Part shown: positions 34,723 through 45,899 of the stretch, in pieces | How the letters are laid out: each line of letters starts with the position of its first letter | How positions within the stretch are numbered: the stretch's first letter is position 1 | DNA from: Hermatobates lingyangjiaoensis | Lineage: Eukaryota; Arthropoda; Insecta; Hemiptera; Hermatobatidae | Assembly: GCA_026182355.1 (NCBI GenBank) | Contig: JAPFBL010000581.1 | Coordinates: 90,001-154,000 of the forward strand | Length of the DNA stretch: 64,000 nucleotides | Direction of reading: 5' to 3' | Translations under genes and position numbers: made by a program | Notes under the pieces: generated by a model | Seen by the model: only the letters and a program-made list of their open reading frames with translations | The model's database searches: none | Told to the model about the DNA's origin: nothing

Positions 34723-36839
34723 GAAATAACAATAGATTATCCAAAGACAGGTCAATCGCACTTAGAAAACATATAGACAAGCGATATAGATAAATGAAAA
34801 TTATGTATTACTTCAGTAAATATCTGGGTGGAATAACATAGTTTAACAATAGTAGGTACTTTATGCAATAGCACAGTTCATATAGCCAGAAATATTATAC
34901 TGATAAGTATTTGCGTATTTCTTTAGTCTATGTATAGATAATAAAATGAATGTTTTCTCTATGGACTTTTATTTTTTTTAAAATAAATGCAAGGGATCAA
35001 GTATTCAGATAATTTTAAAAATGTAATAATAAAATTACAACCAAAATTACACATAAAAAAATCTTCTATTTATGCAGAAAGTACATATGAGAGAAAGATT
35101 AAATGTTTTTGATGCTATGAGGAATACAGTATGAATATAGTCAAACCAAAATCAGAATAATACTGATCTGAATCAAATGAAACATAATTAGTACAACATG
35201 TCTGTGATTAGAGGAAAGTTTGGTCCTTAGTGGTTTCTATATGCAGAAAACGAAAGCATGGCTGCATCCAGGGCTATTGAATGCCTTGAATGAATGAAGC
35301 ACCCTTATAAAGAAGCTTGTGTTTGAGCTACAAAGATGAGAGAAATCTTTTACCTGACTATGCTGAAGTGAAATTTTTTGTTTATAGTTTACAGTCATGA
35401 TGATTTAAAGAAAGGTAAAATACTGTATTAAGGGATCACTAGTGTAAGATAGGCATAGTGAGAATAAGGAAAGTAGAAGAATTAAAGGTGGTAATTCTCT
35501 TTATCAGAGAGATCAAACCACAAGAGGAGAACTACTTCTGCTTTCTGAACAGTCCCCTTCAGAAGATTCTATGCACTTTTTTTTTTATATAAATTCACTC
35601 TTATTTAGCTATGAACTAATTAATTATATACCAGCAATATATCATAGACGACACATTAACCGTAAACAAATATACAAGTTTTTTTTTTTACAATTTTCTT
35701 ACCACGCTTTGAACGTTGACAAGTTATCTTATAACTGTAACTATTTATCAGTTGAGAAGAATATTTAAAACATTATAGTAGCACCAAAAACTTAATTTTT
35801 AGGAAACTAAAATTATATTTGAAGAATCTAATACCTAACAAAATTCTAAACTAATTACACTTTCAAAAAAAAAAGAAAAAAATGAAACATATTTCTGGGA
35901 AATTAATTATTATTAATTTTGAATTAATTATTAGAACTACTTTTTTACTTAATAACTGTCATATTTATTTTGATGAAAACGTGCTACTTCAACAATAAGT
36001 TAAAACAGAGTTTTGAAGTCAACGAACTCTAATGATTGATGTAATATCTTAGGTTCCTTTTCAAATCAATCGCTGACCCTTCAGATAATCAATAGATTTT
36101 CATTAAAATTAGCAAGATAGTAGGCTAAAAACAACACGTTTTATTTCTGGCTACTCATTTAATATAGATTTTTTTTTATGTATGCGCATCAGTAATATTA
36201 CTGTTCTTACATTTGATTTTTCCAACCTGATTTCCCAATACTCTTCAAAGCAACACTGATACATGTTCTTATTTGGATGTCAACAGTCTAATAATTAGTT
36301 CTTCCCCTAATTGTTGGTACTGTGCTCTGCTAAGTTAATTTGTTAAGAAAAGTTTTTTTTCAAGTGCTTCTCAAATCCTGAATAGAGTCGACTTCTTAGC
36401 ATACAGCTTGAGAAGCCTTGTAATTTACCTGATTTGATCTCTCAAATCGAATTCATCAATAAACTGACTATACCTGATAGTGTTAGTGATAGTTACACAT
36501 CATTAACAATTTCAATATTTTTCACTTCTATGTATTTCCAGAAATTATCTTACTGGTATTAAAAGTATTTACACAGTACTAAAAATGTATAGTCGTTTCT
36601 TTAATAATTAGTACACAATATCATTTTCATAAACAAAATCCACCTATTTTTTTTAATAGAAGTTTGACAATATTTTACCATTTTATTTCAAACGTGATCA
36701 TATATTGAATTATATATACAAAGAATTTGTGATTCAACAATTTTTATGGAGCATTAGAGGTTTTAACACAAAATACATATTCATATTCTCATACATACTA
36801 TAGTGCAACAAAAATTTCACAATAAATGTGAGAATTAAG
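34723..36839. other. AT-rich intergenic DNA, no gene seen
   Basis: No feature recognised. Frames such as 35571-35768 are AT-rich and lack motifs. Confidence 0.45.
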
Positions 36840-36956
36840 ATTTCCCTCTGATAAACACTGATTCTTACGGTTCAAAACATCTTAGCATTTTTTCTGACCT
36901 TTTACTGTGTTTTTGACGTTGATACTATATTATGTTGTGTAATATGGCTATGTACT

Positions 36957-37050
36957 GATACACGCATAAACACGCACAAACACACACTCACACACACACA
37001 CACAAACACACACAGACACACACACACCCACACACTAACACACACATACC

Positions 37051-37094
<44 letters not shown>
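36957..37094. repeat. (CA)-rich then (TA)n compound microsatellite
   Basis: CACACA-rich block with interruptions (36957-37053) passing into TA repeats (37054-37094). A degenerate family A fragment (about 36855-36920) precedes it. Confidence 0.85.
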
Positions 37095-37096
<2 letters not shown>

Positions 37097-37114
37097 AATA
37101 ACAAGATTCCACAA

Positions 37115-37235
37115 TAAATAATCAATGATCAAACTACAACATAAAACGTTGGGTTTTTGACTCTGACGAAGACAGCGTGTTACGGTTGAAAGATCATAGT
37201 TTTTTTTGTCCCATGTCATATTGTCGGTTGACCAA
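37115..37235 (+). repeat. Family A fragment, core intact
   Basis: GGGTTTTTGA, then CTCTGACGAAGAC, GTTACGGTTGAAAGATC. Core and GAAA are intact; mini stem III and stem I are weakened (GATCAT for GATCTT). A truncated inverted end (CAATGATCAAACTACAA) precedes it. Confidence 0.65.
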
Positions 37236-37258
37236 TGATAATATATATATATATATAT

Positions 37259-37415
37259 AAAGATTTCACATGAACACGTGAAATAACAATCAATGATCAA
37301 AGCACAATATGAAATGGGAAAACAAGACTACGAGGGTTTTTGACTCTGACGAAGACCACTTGTTACGGTTGAAAGTTCTTGGTCTTGTTTTCCCATTTCT
37401 TATTGTGGTTTGATC
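37259..37415. repeat. Family A asymmetric foldback
   Basis: Left arm: inverted terminal piece AGATTTCACATGAACACGTG to GGGAAAACAAGACTA. Right arm: plus-strand copy from GGGTTTTTGACTC to TTGTGGTTTGATC. The left arm stops before the ribozyme, so only the right arm carries it. TA repeats flank both sides. Confidence 0.7.
37342..37384 (+). ncRNA. Hammerhead ribozyme, family A variant
   Basis: GACT (37342-37345), CTGACGA (37346-37352), stem II ACC.../GGT, GAAA (37371-37374), mini stem AG-TT-CT, T, then GGTC (37381-37384). The first base of the 3' stem I strand is G instead of A, giving a G-T wobble with GACT, so pairing is retained. Confidence 0.65.
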
Positions 37416-37416
37416 G

Positions 37417-37448
<32 letters not shown>

Positions 37449-37479
37449 GGAAACTCACCACAAATTAAAGAAGATAGTC

Positions 37480-37515
37480 GCTCTAAGGCCTTTCGCTTTC
37501 ACGTCGTCAGAGAGC
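37480..37515 (-). ncRNA. Hammerhead ribozyme, family P, left arm
   Basis: Exact mirror of the copy at 37535-37570: GCTCT, CTGACGA, C, short stem II with GAAA loop, GAAA, AG-GC-CT, T, AGAGC on the minus strand. Confidence 0.7.
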
Positions 37516-37534
37516 AACACTGTTGCTCAGTGTT

Positions 37535-37570
37535 GCTCTCTGACGACGTGAAAGCGAAAGGCCTTAGAGC
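37535..37570 (+). ncRNA. Hammerhead ribozyme, family P, right arm
   Basis: Stem I GCTCT (37535-37539) with AGAGC (37566-37570); core CTGACGA (37540-37546); extra C; stem II of G-C and T-G pairs with a GAAA loop (37548-37555); GAAA (37556-37559); mini stem III AG-GC-CT (37559-37564); cleavage base T 37565. Compared with 4463-4500 the seventh-core-base variation (C for T) is one tolerated by hammerheads. Stem II is weak. Confidence 0.75.
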
Positions 37571-37665
37571 GACTATCTTCTTTAATTTGTGGTGAGTTTC
37601 CTGAATATTTATATCACGTGTTATTGTGACAATTTTCTAAATATATATATATATATATATATATA

Positions 37666-40310
37666 CCCACACTACGCACAAAATAAAACACTTCATAAAA
37701 GGACTTTGGAAACTAAAAAACATGCCAATCTGTCAAAATCCTTTGATTAATTGTTTTCCTGATTACTATACTTTAGTCATAGAAAAGTAATAATTACATT
37801 TTATCATGTCAGTATTTCCTTTCCTATACAGAGACTCTGTGAACCAAGAGTAATTTTGGTTGATTTTAAAGTCATAACTGTACTTGATATCAAAATATTG
37901 ATATATCTTTTTCTATTTTAATCAATATTTTTTTTCTCTAGATCATATACCTTTAGATTCAACCAAAACGCACTTGCATGATATTTGTTTTGAAATATTA
38001 TTGATGCAAACAAATTTGTAATTTATTTCGCTAATTCAACACTTGTAGATTGTAAACTCAACAATATTCCACTATTCTTATAAACGCAAAGCTTGACATC
38101 TTTCCTTTATATCCATTGTTTGCTAAATACTCCGGTAAATTCATGCCGTTACCACCAGATGTGTTGTCACTGAACATTCTCTTTAGATTTATCTCGTTGA
38201 ATCTAGCCTTTTCAAGTTCGTATGACCAAGTTTGGAACTAGGAAACTGACTGAGCTTCATAAAAGGTTAATCTTATGAAACTGAAGAGGAAATATGATTC
38301 ACATTTCAATGAAAAAAAAAGTAACTTACATATTTTTTAAAGTTTTTTTATTTAATTTTACAAAAATATTCTTCGAATGAAGTAATATTCTAAACTTCAT
38401 ATTTATGTTTTTTTGGTAATAATGCTACTTGGGAACTACAGATGTTTATGTAACATATGATTTTAAATATTTTTTTCCTTATACTGTCAACTCTATAATT
38501 TTGTAATTTTCACGACTATCTCATAAATTTACGTCGGCTAGTCAAACAGCTATAAAGCAATTGAACACAAATATGCCCATAAATGCAAAGCAAGTTCAAT
38601 TTTCTTGAGAAGAAAGTTGGATTGCTCTACCTTTGTACCTGGGTATGCCAGAGGAATAAAGAGAAATAAACAAGTGGATATGCTAGGTCTTTCTAAAGTC
38701 CCAGTAAGACGCTAATAAGATCCAAATCGTTCTGTGGTATAGAAGAAATAAACAAATTGGAAAAGGAATTAAAAGTTCTGGAAATTCAAGAAAGATCAAG
38801 AAATTTTGACGAATGAAGTGGTTTTCAACAGTAATAATAGCATCAGGACTTGTAATATGATTCTATTCGTATAGAATAACATTATTTGCAATGAGAAAAA
38901 CAGCAATTATTTTAGTAATTATCCAATGATGACGAAATATTGTCCGAGAAAGAAAATTTCAAGGAAAACACACTATCAAATTACTTTAATAAGGATTTTA
39001 TCATTTTTTTTTGTTTGTTTGTTATGTCAGAAGTATTATTCTAATGTGAAATGTTTCATAAAAGTTTTCCCAACACTTATTAGATTTGTATAAATAGATG
39101 AAAATATAGTTATTTTGATAAATACAATGAAACTGGAATTTGCATATTTCATTGCATGTGACTATTATATAGTTCATTGTTAGATTTGAAAGCAGGATAT
39201 GTGGGTTCTATTAATCTTTTGCGTGTCCAAGTGGAGTTATTAAATTTTAAATGTAAAAAAGCGAACATTTTTTATGAAATTAATTTTAACATATTACTTG
39301 AAATGTGAGTGTGACTGTGTGCACTGTTAATTATGAGAGAAATTTATTATGAGAATATTATTTTTATGAGAATACTTTAAAAATTCTTTACAAATGTATA
39401 CCTACTAATATGATCTAAGCTAAGCTAAGTGGTTGTTGTTTGTATTCCATTTATAAAAAAAAAGAAGGAATTTATAATTGCTAACTGGAGAACATCAAAT
39501 TTAGAATGGATTAAGAAAAGAAAAACAAAGGGGGGTTTTTGATAAGAAATGAATATTCATTTGAAGAAGAATCATAAAGATTGAAGATCTAACGGGTTAA
39601 AAGACTTTTATAAAGCCAGAAAGGATAGAGAAAGGAGTTTCATTGCTTTGATAAGTTCCACAGAACCCATTTCCCTGTCCAAAACCATTAAAACATACTA
39701 ACAACGTGCTGTGGCCAAACAATTTCCCACAGATAAACCATTAAAAATCACGCCAGCCAAAAGCCAAACCTTGGCAAAACCTTATATTATTAAATATTTT
39801 CTAAAAGATGAAAAAATTAAAAGTTTCTATCAAAGTAGAAAAGTAAACTAACATATAAATATAAATAAGTATAGTATAACCAACAAACAACTTAACCTCA
39901 ATAAAATTATAGACAGTAAATTATATTAAAAGTTATTTCACAAGTAAAATCGTTCAATGATATTGTAAATGATATTCACGAATCTAGATTTGGTATACAT
40001 TTTTACGATCGACGGTTCTATCTATTCTAATTAAACACAATCCATAAATTTGAAAGTCGTTATTTTATGTTTTGAAATTTGCAAATAAAAATTAATTTCG
40101 TTTGTAGATATGCTTTAGCTATCTACAAAATTAAAATATAGAGCTGTACCAAAAAAGATTTTGTCTAATATCTTTGTCCCATATTTACCAAACAGGTATA
40201 TACGAAGTGGTTTTGAATTAACAATAATATATTATGACATGTTTATTAAATTAGCTTAACTGGAGGTTTTGTTACTTCCAAATCCAACTATCCATATACA
40301 TACGTATATA

Positions 40311-40313
<3 letters not shown>
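37666..40313. other. AT-rich intergenic DNA, no gene seen
   Basis: No recognisable gene or repeat in about 2.6 kb. Confidence 0.45.
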
Positions 40314-40343
<30 letters not shown>

Positions 40344-40347
<4 letters not shown>

Positions 40348-40500
40348 ATTTCTCAATAAATACATAAATAAAAAATCAACGTCAAACCAGTTGAGATTTG
40401 ACTGACGAAGAACGTTTCCTATAGTTGTAAGATTTTAGTCTTTTTTTTATATCTTACAATTGTGTGGACATCGATAAATAAATATATTATACACATGTTT
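40344..40500 (+). repeat. Old family A copy
   Basis: AGATTTCTCAATAAATACAT (inverted end), then TTTGACTGACGAAGAACG, TTGTAAGATTTTAGTC. The core CTGACGA persists but GAAA is GTAA; decayed. A TA tract (40314-40343) precedes it. Confidence 0.55.
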
Positions 40501-40689
40501 TTCTTTGTCAAGGTTTGGTCCAGCTTGGAACAATTATCAAAAAAAAAGCAACCTTAGGCCAACGCTTTATCTATATTTCTAGACATATTGAGTGCATAAC
40601 CATAATAGAATTAATTATCAAAACATAAAAAAACATAAGATATACTATTTGTATGAATATATATTATTAATATCACATTCATAGAAATA

Positions 40690-40800
40690 GTGTAACTTAT
40701 TAGTGTAACTACAGGGTTGTCAGAAAATTGGAGCAGACCTGGTTTAAAGTCGTTAACGCAGAGGCTGCTGTGGACTGTAATGAAATATCTATATATGTAG
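40690..40800 (+). repeat. Family H fragment
   Basis: AAATTGGAGCAGACCTGGTT, then AACGCAGAGGCTGCTGTGGA and TAATGAAATATC match the family H end seen at 26330-26400 (minus). Confidence 0.6.
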
Positions 40801-40829
40801 TTTAATATATATAATCTATATAAGTTTAA

Positions 40830-41055
40830 TATCGAAGAAGAATAATCCAAAGGGAAAAGAAATACACTTAACTCAAATTTTCGGGAATCTGTCTTCAGGA
40901 GAAAAGAGAAAGGGAGACGAAGGCCCGTTGTAAACTCAACGGCAGGTATTTCATGAGTTACGTGTGTTTTTTTACACTATGTGTTACTCTTCTTCGATTT
41001 TGAACTCGTATTCTGTTCAGTCTGGATCGTCTTTCCGTTTATTAAGTGAATATAT
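40830..41055. repeat. Family C foldback
   Basis: Left arm (minus): CAAATTTTCGGGAATCTGTC, then TTCAGGAGAAAAGAGAAAGG and GCCCGTTGTAAACTCAACGG. Right arm retains only the terminal part (ACTATGTGTTACTCTTC, GATTTTGAACTCGT) shared with 23600-23650. The left arm core is CTGAAGA with GAAA, and stem I TCTC/GAGT keeps three pairs; stem II pairing is poor. Confidence 0.55.
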
Positions 41056-41179
41056 ATATACATATGCATTTTTAGAGTGATTTCATTTATTTTACTACTT
41101 CTTGTTTTGTGTTCTTGGTGTATATACTCAAATGTGTACATTTTAACTTATGTTCAGATATACATATATATATATATAT

Positions 41180-41470
41180 GGATTAATTTACCACAATGAA
41201 AACAATTTTTAACAATTGTTAAAAGGCAACAATTTGTTGTCCTAGGCTAGGACTCTACAAATTAGATGAAGTTTTGATTAACGGGATAATTAAACAGATG
41301 AAGACTTCATCATTAAACACATTCAGGGTTGCCATCAATTCTGGAAATTTCAATCAGCCAAGTTAACAAGTATTTATTGTTTTTTTAGTTCACTTGCTCT
41401 CCGAAGATGTGTTAACGAAAGGCCTTAGAGCATTGTTTCAAAAATTGTTTTCATTGTGGTAAATTAATCC
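41180..41470 (+). mobile_element. Penelope-like family P, internally deleted copy
   Basis: The same 28-bp inverted termini as 3808-4538 (41180-41207 and 41443-41470), between TA tracts. From about 41250 it is almost identical to 4320-4538, so it keeps the tail of the endonuclease frame and the 3' region but lacks the GIY-YIG part. The ribozyme core reads CCGAAGA instead of CTGATGA (second, normally invariant, core base changed), so it should not cleave. The sequence after 41470 to about 41505 is also shared with 4539-4572, so the family extends to the TA tract. Confidence 0.8.
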
Positions 41471-41529
41471 ATCTATTATATCAAGTGTTATTTTGATTAT
41501 TATTCATATATATATATATATATATATAA

Positions 41530-42649
41530 TTTTTTTGTTTTGTGAAAGAAGCAGAGAGGAAATACTGATATTTGGTATAACCATAGTGTAATTATTTTAA
41601 AAATAGTGGAATGTAGTTATCTAAACTATATGACTTTGTAAGTTTACTCAACAGTTTGGAATGTAGAAACAAATTATATAATAAAATACCGGAGAAATTT
41701 ATGAAAATGGGTTTGATTTGAATAATATTTATGCCAAATGAAATGTTGGTTTTCTTCTATAAATAGTGGATCTTTCAGTGTTATGTAAAATACATCAGTA
41801 TGAACCCGCATCATGACACATTATTTATGCAACATTTTCAAATACTATATATGAAACCTAAATGAAGAGAAGATAAACAACGATTCATCAGTTTTCTATT
41901 ATTAAATTCAATTGTGACTAATATATTAACATGCATTGTGAAGTTATTTTTAGCCAAAAAAAAAAAAAAAAAATCTCATTTAGAACTAAGCAATCTATGA
42001 CCTACAACTTTTTATTAACTACAGGCTCAATTTAATGAAACTGTTAGATAAGTAATTGTATGCTTCTGATATTATAACTTCGGATGCAACTAACGACAAT
42101 AATTATTGGAATGAGTGAATGGAATTCAGAATAAAAAATGAATAATCTTGAGAAATTGGAAAAATAAAAAGCAGGAAAAACTGTTTTTGAAGAAGGCAAA
42201 TAAAAGTTTAGAAATGTTTTACTTAAATGAACAAGAAGTGCTATAAGTAATAAATATAGTAGATTTTTTTTCAGATACAATCAATATATCTTATGAGGGT
42301 TTGTGAGAGGATGATAAAGAGAGATTATGACGTAAACAAGAAATTGCCAAAAGGTTATGAAACACGTGAGTTAATCAAGGTACAATTGATTCTACGTAAG
42401 ATAATATATGTATGTGCGTGTGAGAAAGAGGAATGGAGCGAGAGAGTGACTTACGTTAAGTTACCAGTAAGATATTAAACTAATTGTATGTCAATATATT
42501 TGTTTAAAAATATAATTTAAATAATATCAACTCATAGAAATCGTTTCATATAGTGTATTTTAAATTTTTATGAGAGGTATTTATATAGTTAAACAATTTA
42601 CTCTAACTTTACAAATAAACTTAAATATGAGAAAACAGTGGTTATTAAT
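41530..42649. other. AT-rich intergenic DNA, no gene seen
   Basis: Frames at 42044-42280 and 42293-42478 have no recognisable motif. No other feature. Confidence 0.45.
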
Positions 42650-43150
42650 GATTCATATGGAGGGACTTGGAGAGGAACATTGGAGACAGATAAAGTCGGC
42701 ATTGAACGTTTGTTACCTGATGTAACTTCCCAATCAATGATGCTTATTATTTTAATTTATTTAAGAGTTAATCTTTGCATTTGTATTTTGTCTTGAATAT
42801 TTATTAATTTTAATTCATATTTAGTAATACATAATGATAATTTTTAATAAATAACAATTAAATAACTAAATAAACGAAAATCATAGAATGTAAAGATGCT
42901 GCAGGAAACTTACAAAACTCAGATATTTCGACATTGGCGTCATCAGAAGTGTTCGTACAGAATTCTCCTTTTCAAAGGGATTCTATCAGTTTTGCCACTT
43001 TATGCAGACAAGATAGAAAATAAACTTTTTTATATTAACGACATATAAAATTATAAAATAAATAATAAATTAGTATAACTAATAAAAATAAAAAATAAAT
43101 AAAATATATTGTATATGCGCGAACTATATATAAGTGTAAATCTGCGTTTA
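42650..43150 (-). repeat. Family K dispersed repeat, copy 2, hammerhead-like motif
   Basis: Counterpart of 18290-18790. On the minus strand, CTGATGA (complement of 42940-42946) is followed by CGCCAATGTC and GAAA (complement of 42926-42929), TATC, TGAG. The core is intact but stem I cannot be paired and stem II is poor, so a decayed ribozyme is likely. The AATAAA-rich downstream block is shared between copies. Confidence 0.55.
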
Positions 43151-43992
43151 TATATCTTATACATTCTAATGAGATAATTTACTAAGCTCTAGATGAGTCA
43201 GTCGTAGGAAGGACAAGTTTGACTCTACATTGTTCCATTTTTTCATTAAAAGTCACTTTTTATTAATTACCAATTGTACAGGCACTCTTATTAGTTGTTT
43301 TCTAAAGACTAACAATAATGAATGAAGGCATTGTTTCCAGCAATCAACCAATGATTCGCCTAGATATTATTCATCTTTTTAACGAAGCTTGCAATTCTTT
43401 TGTCTTGTCAAATGCCAAACTCAGTTCAAATCACAGGCCTTTTCTTTACTGTTCTCAATTGTCAAGCGTGTTTTAAAACATTGTTGATCCAATTATAAAA
43501 TTATCAGCAGTTCTGTTGAGAAATGATAACTTTTTAAATCCAAACAATACACCTATAATCATAATCATCAGCCTACTATAGATTGACTGATTCATTAATA
43601 ATTTATTTTTTCTTTTTAGTCAAGGTCAAATTATTCTAAGTCATCATATTTCCGTGTTATTTCAAACCACAGAACTGGCCAAATTTCATCCAATATAAAT
43701 TGGAATGGTTTTATTCTTCAGGAAATTTATATGGTTAAGGTTTTGTGTAAAAGATGTAAACATTTGTGAACATAAATAATTAAAAGAATTTTTAACCATT
43801 AAAAAAGTACGTTTTTGACACTTTAACAAGCCCCACTCATGTGTGTGTACTTTATTACTAAAGTAAGTATTATCTTAAATATGTTAGAAACTTTCTACTT
43901 TGAGATTTCGTATATTGTGCCTCCAACAGTTGTAAGTCACAAAATTTACAGAAAAAACAAATGATAGCAAAGCATTTAAAAACATTAAAAAA
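43151..43992. other. AT-rich intergenic DNA, no gene seen
   Basis: Nothing recognised. Confidence 0.45.
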
Positions 43993-44537
43993 AATCTGGA
44001 GTGGCCTACACTCAACTTTCCTATAAGTAAATTTAATATCAATCCCCTTGGGTATATAAGATATAATGTTTCATTTAAGCATAATGCAAACATCTAAATG
44101 GGAGATGTTTATTAGTCTTTCATTCCTGAGGTAGTCAGATAGTAATGATTGATCGACTTATCAAAATATAAGCTTATTTTTGTATATCACACCACTGATG
44201 CAAATAAATCTCATTAGTATAACTACAGTAGTAATAACATTTTTGAAAAGCCAAAGTAAAAAAATTATTGCTAGGAAATATTCTCCTGCAAGAGAACATG
44301 GCTTTTGTTCAAGTAGCCAGTGGATTTCTTACATCGTTTACTTAACCTCCTTCTACATTGAATATTTAAGCCAAATTTTTAAATTTAAAACAGGAAAATA
44401 CTCTTATTTTCTCTGACAAACGTCATAAACATCGGAGAGAAAATGTCGTTTTAAGATAATTTATAATTACATTTATTAATCTTCAAACGAAAGATTTCAA
44501 TCTGAATTATCTTTTACGATTTTGGTCTTTTATACCC
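43993..44537 (+). mobile_element. Repeat X, copy B, left part
   Basis: Starts AATCTGGAGTGGCCTACACT and follows copies A (47731) and C (60087) with moderate divergence through CATTTAAGCATAA, CATCTAAATGGGA, CATTAGTATAACTACAG and TTTGGTCTTTTATA, where the match stops abruptly at the edge of a palindrome. The right end of X resumes at about 45900. No transposase seen. Confidence 0.7.
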
Positions 44538-44918
44538 GCGCGTCTTATCCTCAGTTAAACTTGCCCTAGGAGATTTGATCATCTGCTCTTCATTCCTGGA
44601 GGAGGTTGATTTCTGATCGGCTTTTGGAGACTTCCCACTCATCTCGCCGGATTCTCCTTGTTCTCTTGGTTAAAATTTCGTTTTCCCTGTGCCTGTAGCT
44701 CCAACAGGAGCCGAGAAAAACGCGTTTAAAAGTGGGGGCAAAGTACAATCCAGAAATTTTCTGGATTAGGGGATTGGCCCAGAGGACTGGAGATGATGGG
44801 AAACTGTCAGGGGGGGGTAAGAAAATAAAAATGGGTAGGGGCCAGGTATATGAAAAAAAAGGAGAGGGGGGGGGGGAGTAAAATCGAAAAACGCAAAAAA
44901 CGCTGAAAAATTCGATGA

Positions 44919-45146
44919 GTGAAGGTTAAGAACTTCTCACTATTGCTCCAAAAAATAAAAAACTTAGAAGAAGACGCACTAAAAGAGTGCTCACGCGCAA
45001 TGCACTCTCTCTCAACGAAAAATGAGAAAACATTTCACACGGGGGATGTTCTGAATACCACCAACGATCCAGGAGTCGCCGAATCCCGGATCAGTTCCGC
45101 GACAGGTACCATCCAAGGTAGCATGCACAGGTACATCCACAGGTAG
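44919..45146 (+). CDS. Hypothetical ORF in left palindrome arm
   Basis: Seventy-five codons starting MKVKNFSLLLQKIKNLEEDA. Its mirror copy at 45248-45475 (minus) is open over the same length with only a handful of residue changes. The last residues (GSMHRYIHR) are encoded by the central tandem block. I recognise no domain. Because the arms are inverted copies, two open frames are not independent evidence of selection, and the opposite strand carries the leader of the MSGKSPK frame. It may not be translated. Confidence 0.3.
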   Translation: MKVKNFSLLLQKIKNLEEDALKECSRAMHSLSTKNEKTFHTGDVLNTTNDPGVAESRISSATGTIQGSMHRYIHR

Positions 45147-45285
45147 CATCCACAGGTACATCCACAGGTAGCATCCACAGGTAGCATCCACAGGTATGTA
45201 CCTATGGATGTACCTGTGGATGCTACCTGTGGATGTACCTGTGGATGCTACCTGTGGATGTACCTGTGCATGCTACCTTGGATGG
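45117..45285. repeat. Central tandem block with 12- and 13-bp alternating units
   Basis: AGGTACATCCAC and AGGTAGCATCCAC alternate up to about 45194, then the complementary units run outward (GGATGTACCTGTG, GGATGCTACCTGT). The palindrome centre lies inside this block at about 45197, so the array itself is inverted on itself. Confidence 0.9.
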
Positions 45286-45475
45286 TACCTGTCGCGGAAC
45301 AGATCCGGGATTCGGCGACTCCTGGATCGTTGGTGGTATTCAGAACATCCCCCGTGGGAAATGTTTTCTCATTTTTCGTCGAGAGAGAGCGCATTGCGCG
45401 TGAGCACTCTTTTAGTGCGTCTTCATCTAAGTTTTTTATTTTTTGGAGCAATAGTGAGAAGTTCTTAACCTTCAC
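45248..45475 (-). CDS. Hypothetical ORF, mirror copy in right palindrome arm
   Basis: Mirror of 44919-45146, 75 codons, starting MKVKNFSLLLQKIKNLDEDA. Differences include E to D, H to R and H to P substitutions. The function is unknown and the frame may be incidental to the palindrome. Confidence 0.3.
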   Translation of the reverse strand: MKVKNFSLLLQKIKNLDEDALKECSRAMRSLSTKNEKTFPTGDVLNTTNDPGVAESRICSATGTIQGSMHRYIHR

Positions 45476-45743
45476 TCATCGAATTTTTCAGCGTTTTTTG
45501 CGTTTTTTCGATTTTACTCCCCGCCTCCTTTTTTTTCATATACCTGGCCCCTACCCATTTTTATTTTCTTACCCCCCTGACAGTTTCCCATCATCTCGGT
45601 CCTCTGGGCCAATCCCCTAATCCAGAAAATTTCTGGATTGTACTTTGCCCCCACTTTTAAACGCGTTTTTCTCGGCTCCTGTTGGAGCTACAGGCACAGG
45701 GAAAACGAAATTTTAACCAGGAGAACAAGGAGCATCCGGCGAG

Positions 45744-45899
45744 ATGAGTGGGAAGTCTCCAAAAGCCGATCAGAAATCAACCTTGTCCAGGAATGAAGAG
45801 CAGATGATCAAATCTCCTAGGGCAAGTTTAACTGAGGATAAGACGCGCAGCCCGACCAAAGCTGCCAACCCCCGTCCAAGGGGTGCAGACGGAAAGTAT
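45744..45899 (+). pseudogene. N-terminal fragment of a retroelement-like protein
   Basis: The frame starting at the ATG at 45744 reads MSGKSPKADQKSTLSRN, then SPRASLTEDKTRSPTKAANP and RPRGADGK, and then runs into repeat X at about 45900, where it ends after a few codons. It is rich in K, S, P and R, like the basic N-termini of LINE ORF1 or Gag proteins, but no diagnostic motif is present. The left arm carries the same start on the minus strand (from about 44647), cut after about 35 codons at the palindrome edge. Truncated in both arms. Confidence 0.45.

Larger units (their letters stand above)
37444..37606. repeat. Perfect palindrome of family P, 79-bp arms
   Basis: Arms 37444-37522 and 37528-37606 are exact inverted copies as read, with a 5-nt spacer, between (TA)n tracts (37418-37443 and 37639-37665). 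Each arm carries a full family P-type hammerhead. The arms differ from the 3808 and 41180 copies outside the ribozyme, so this is a sub-family. Perfect arms suggest recent formation or correction between arms. Confidence 0.85.
44538..45848. mobile_element. 1.3-kb palindromic retroelement-like insertion in X
   Basis: Arms about 44538-45196 and 45198-45848 are inverted copies with scattered differences and G-run length changes. The GC content is far above the surroundings. The centre is a short tandem block of 12-13-bp units (45117-45285). Each arm carries, reading outward from the centre, an ATT-rich and C-rich leader, then a frame starting MSGKSPKADQKS; reading inward, each has a frame starting MKVKNFSLLLQK. 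Head-to-head 5' ends of one retroelement best explain this (inference). The middle of X (as at 48290-49110 in copy A) is absent here, so the insertion came with a deletion. Confidence 0.75.

Noticed and set aside
45204..45620. 138-codon plus-strand frame in the palindrome
   Set aside because: It starts in the tandem 12-13-bp block and is antisense to the mirrored hypothetical frame; codon content follows the repeat.
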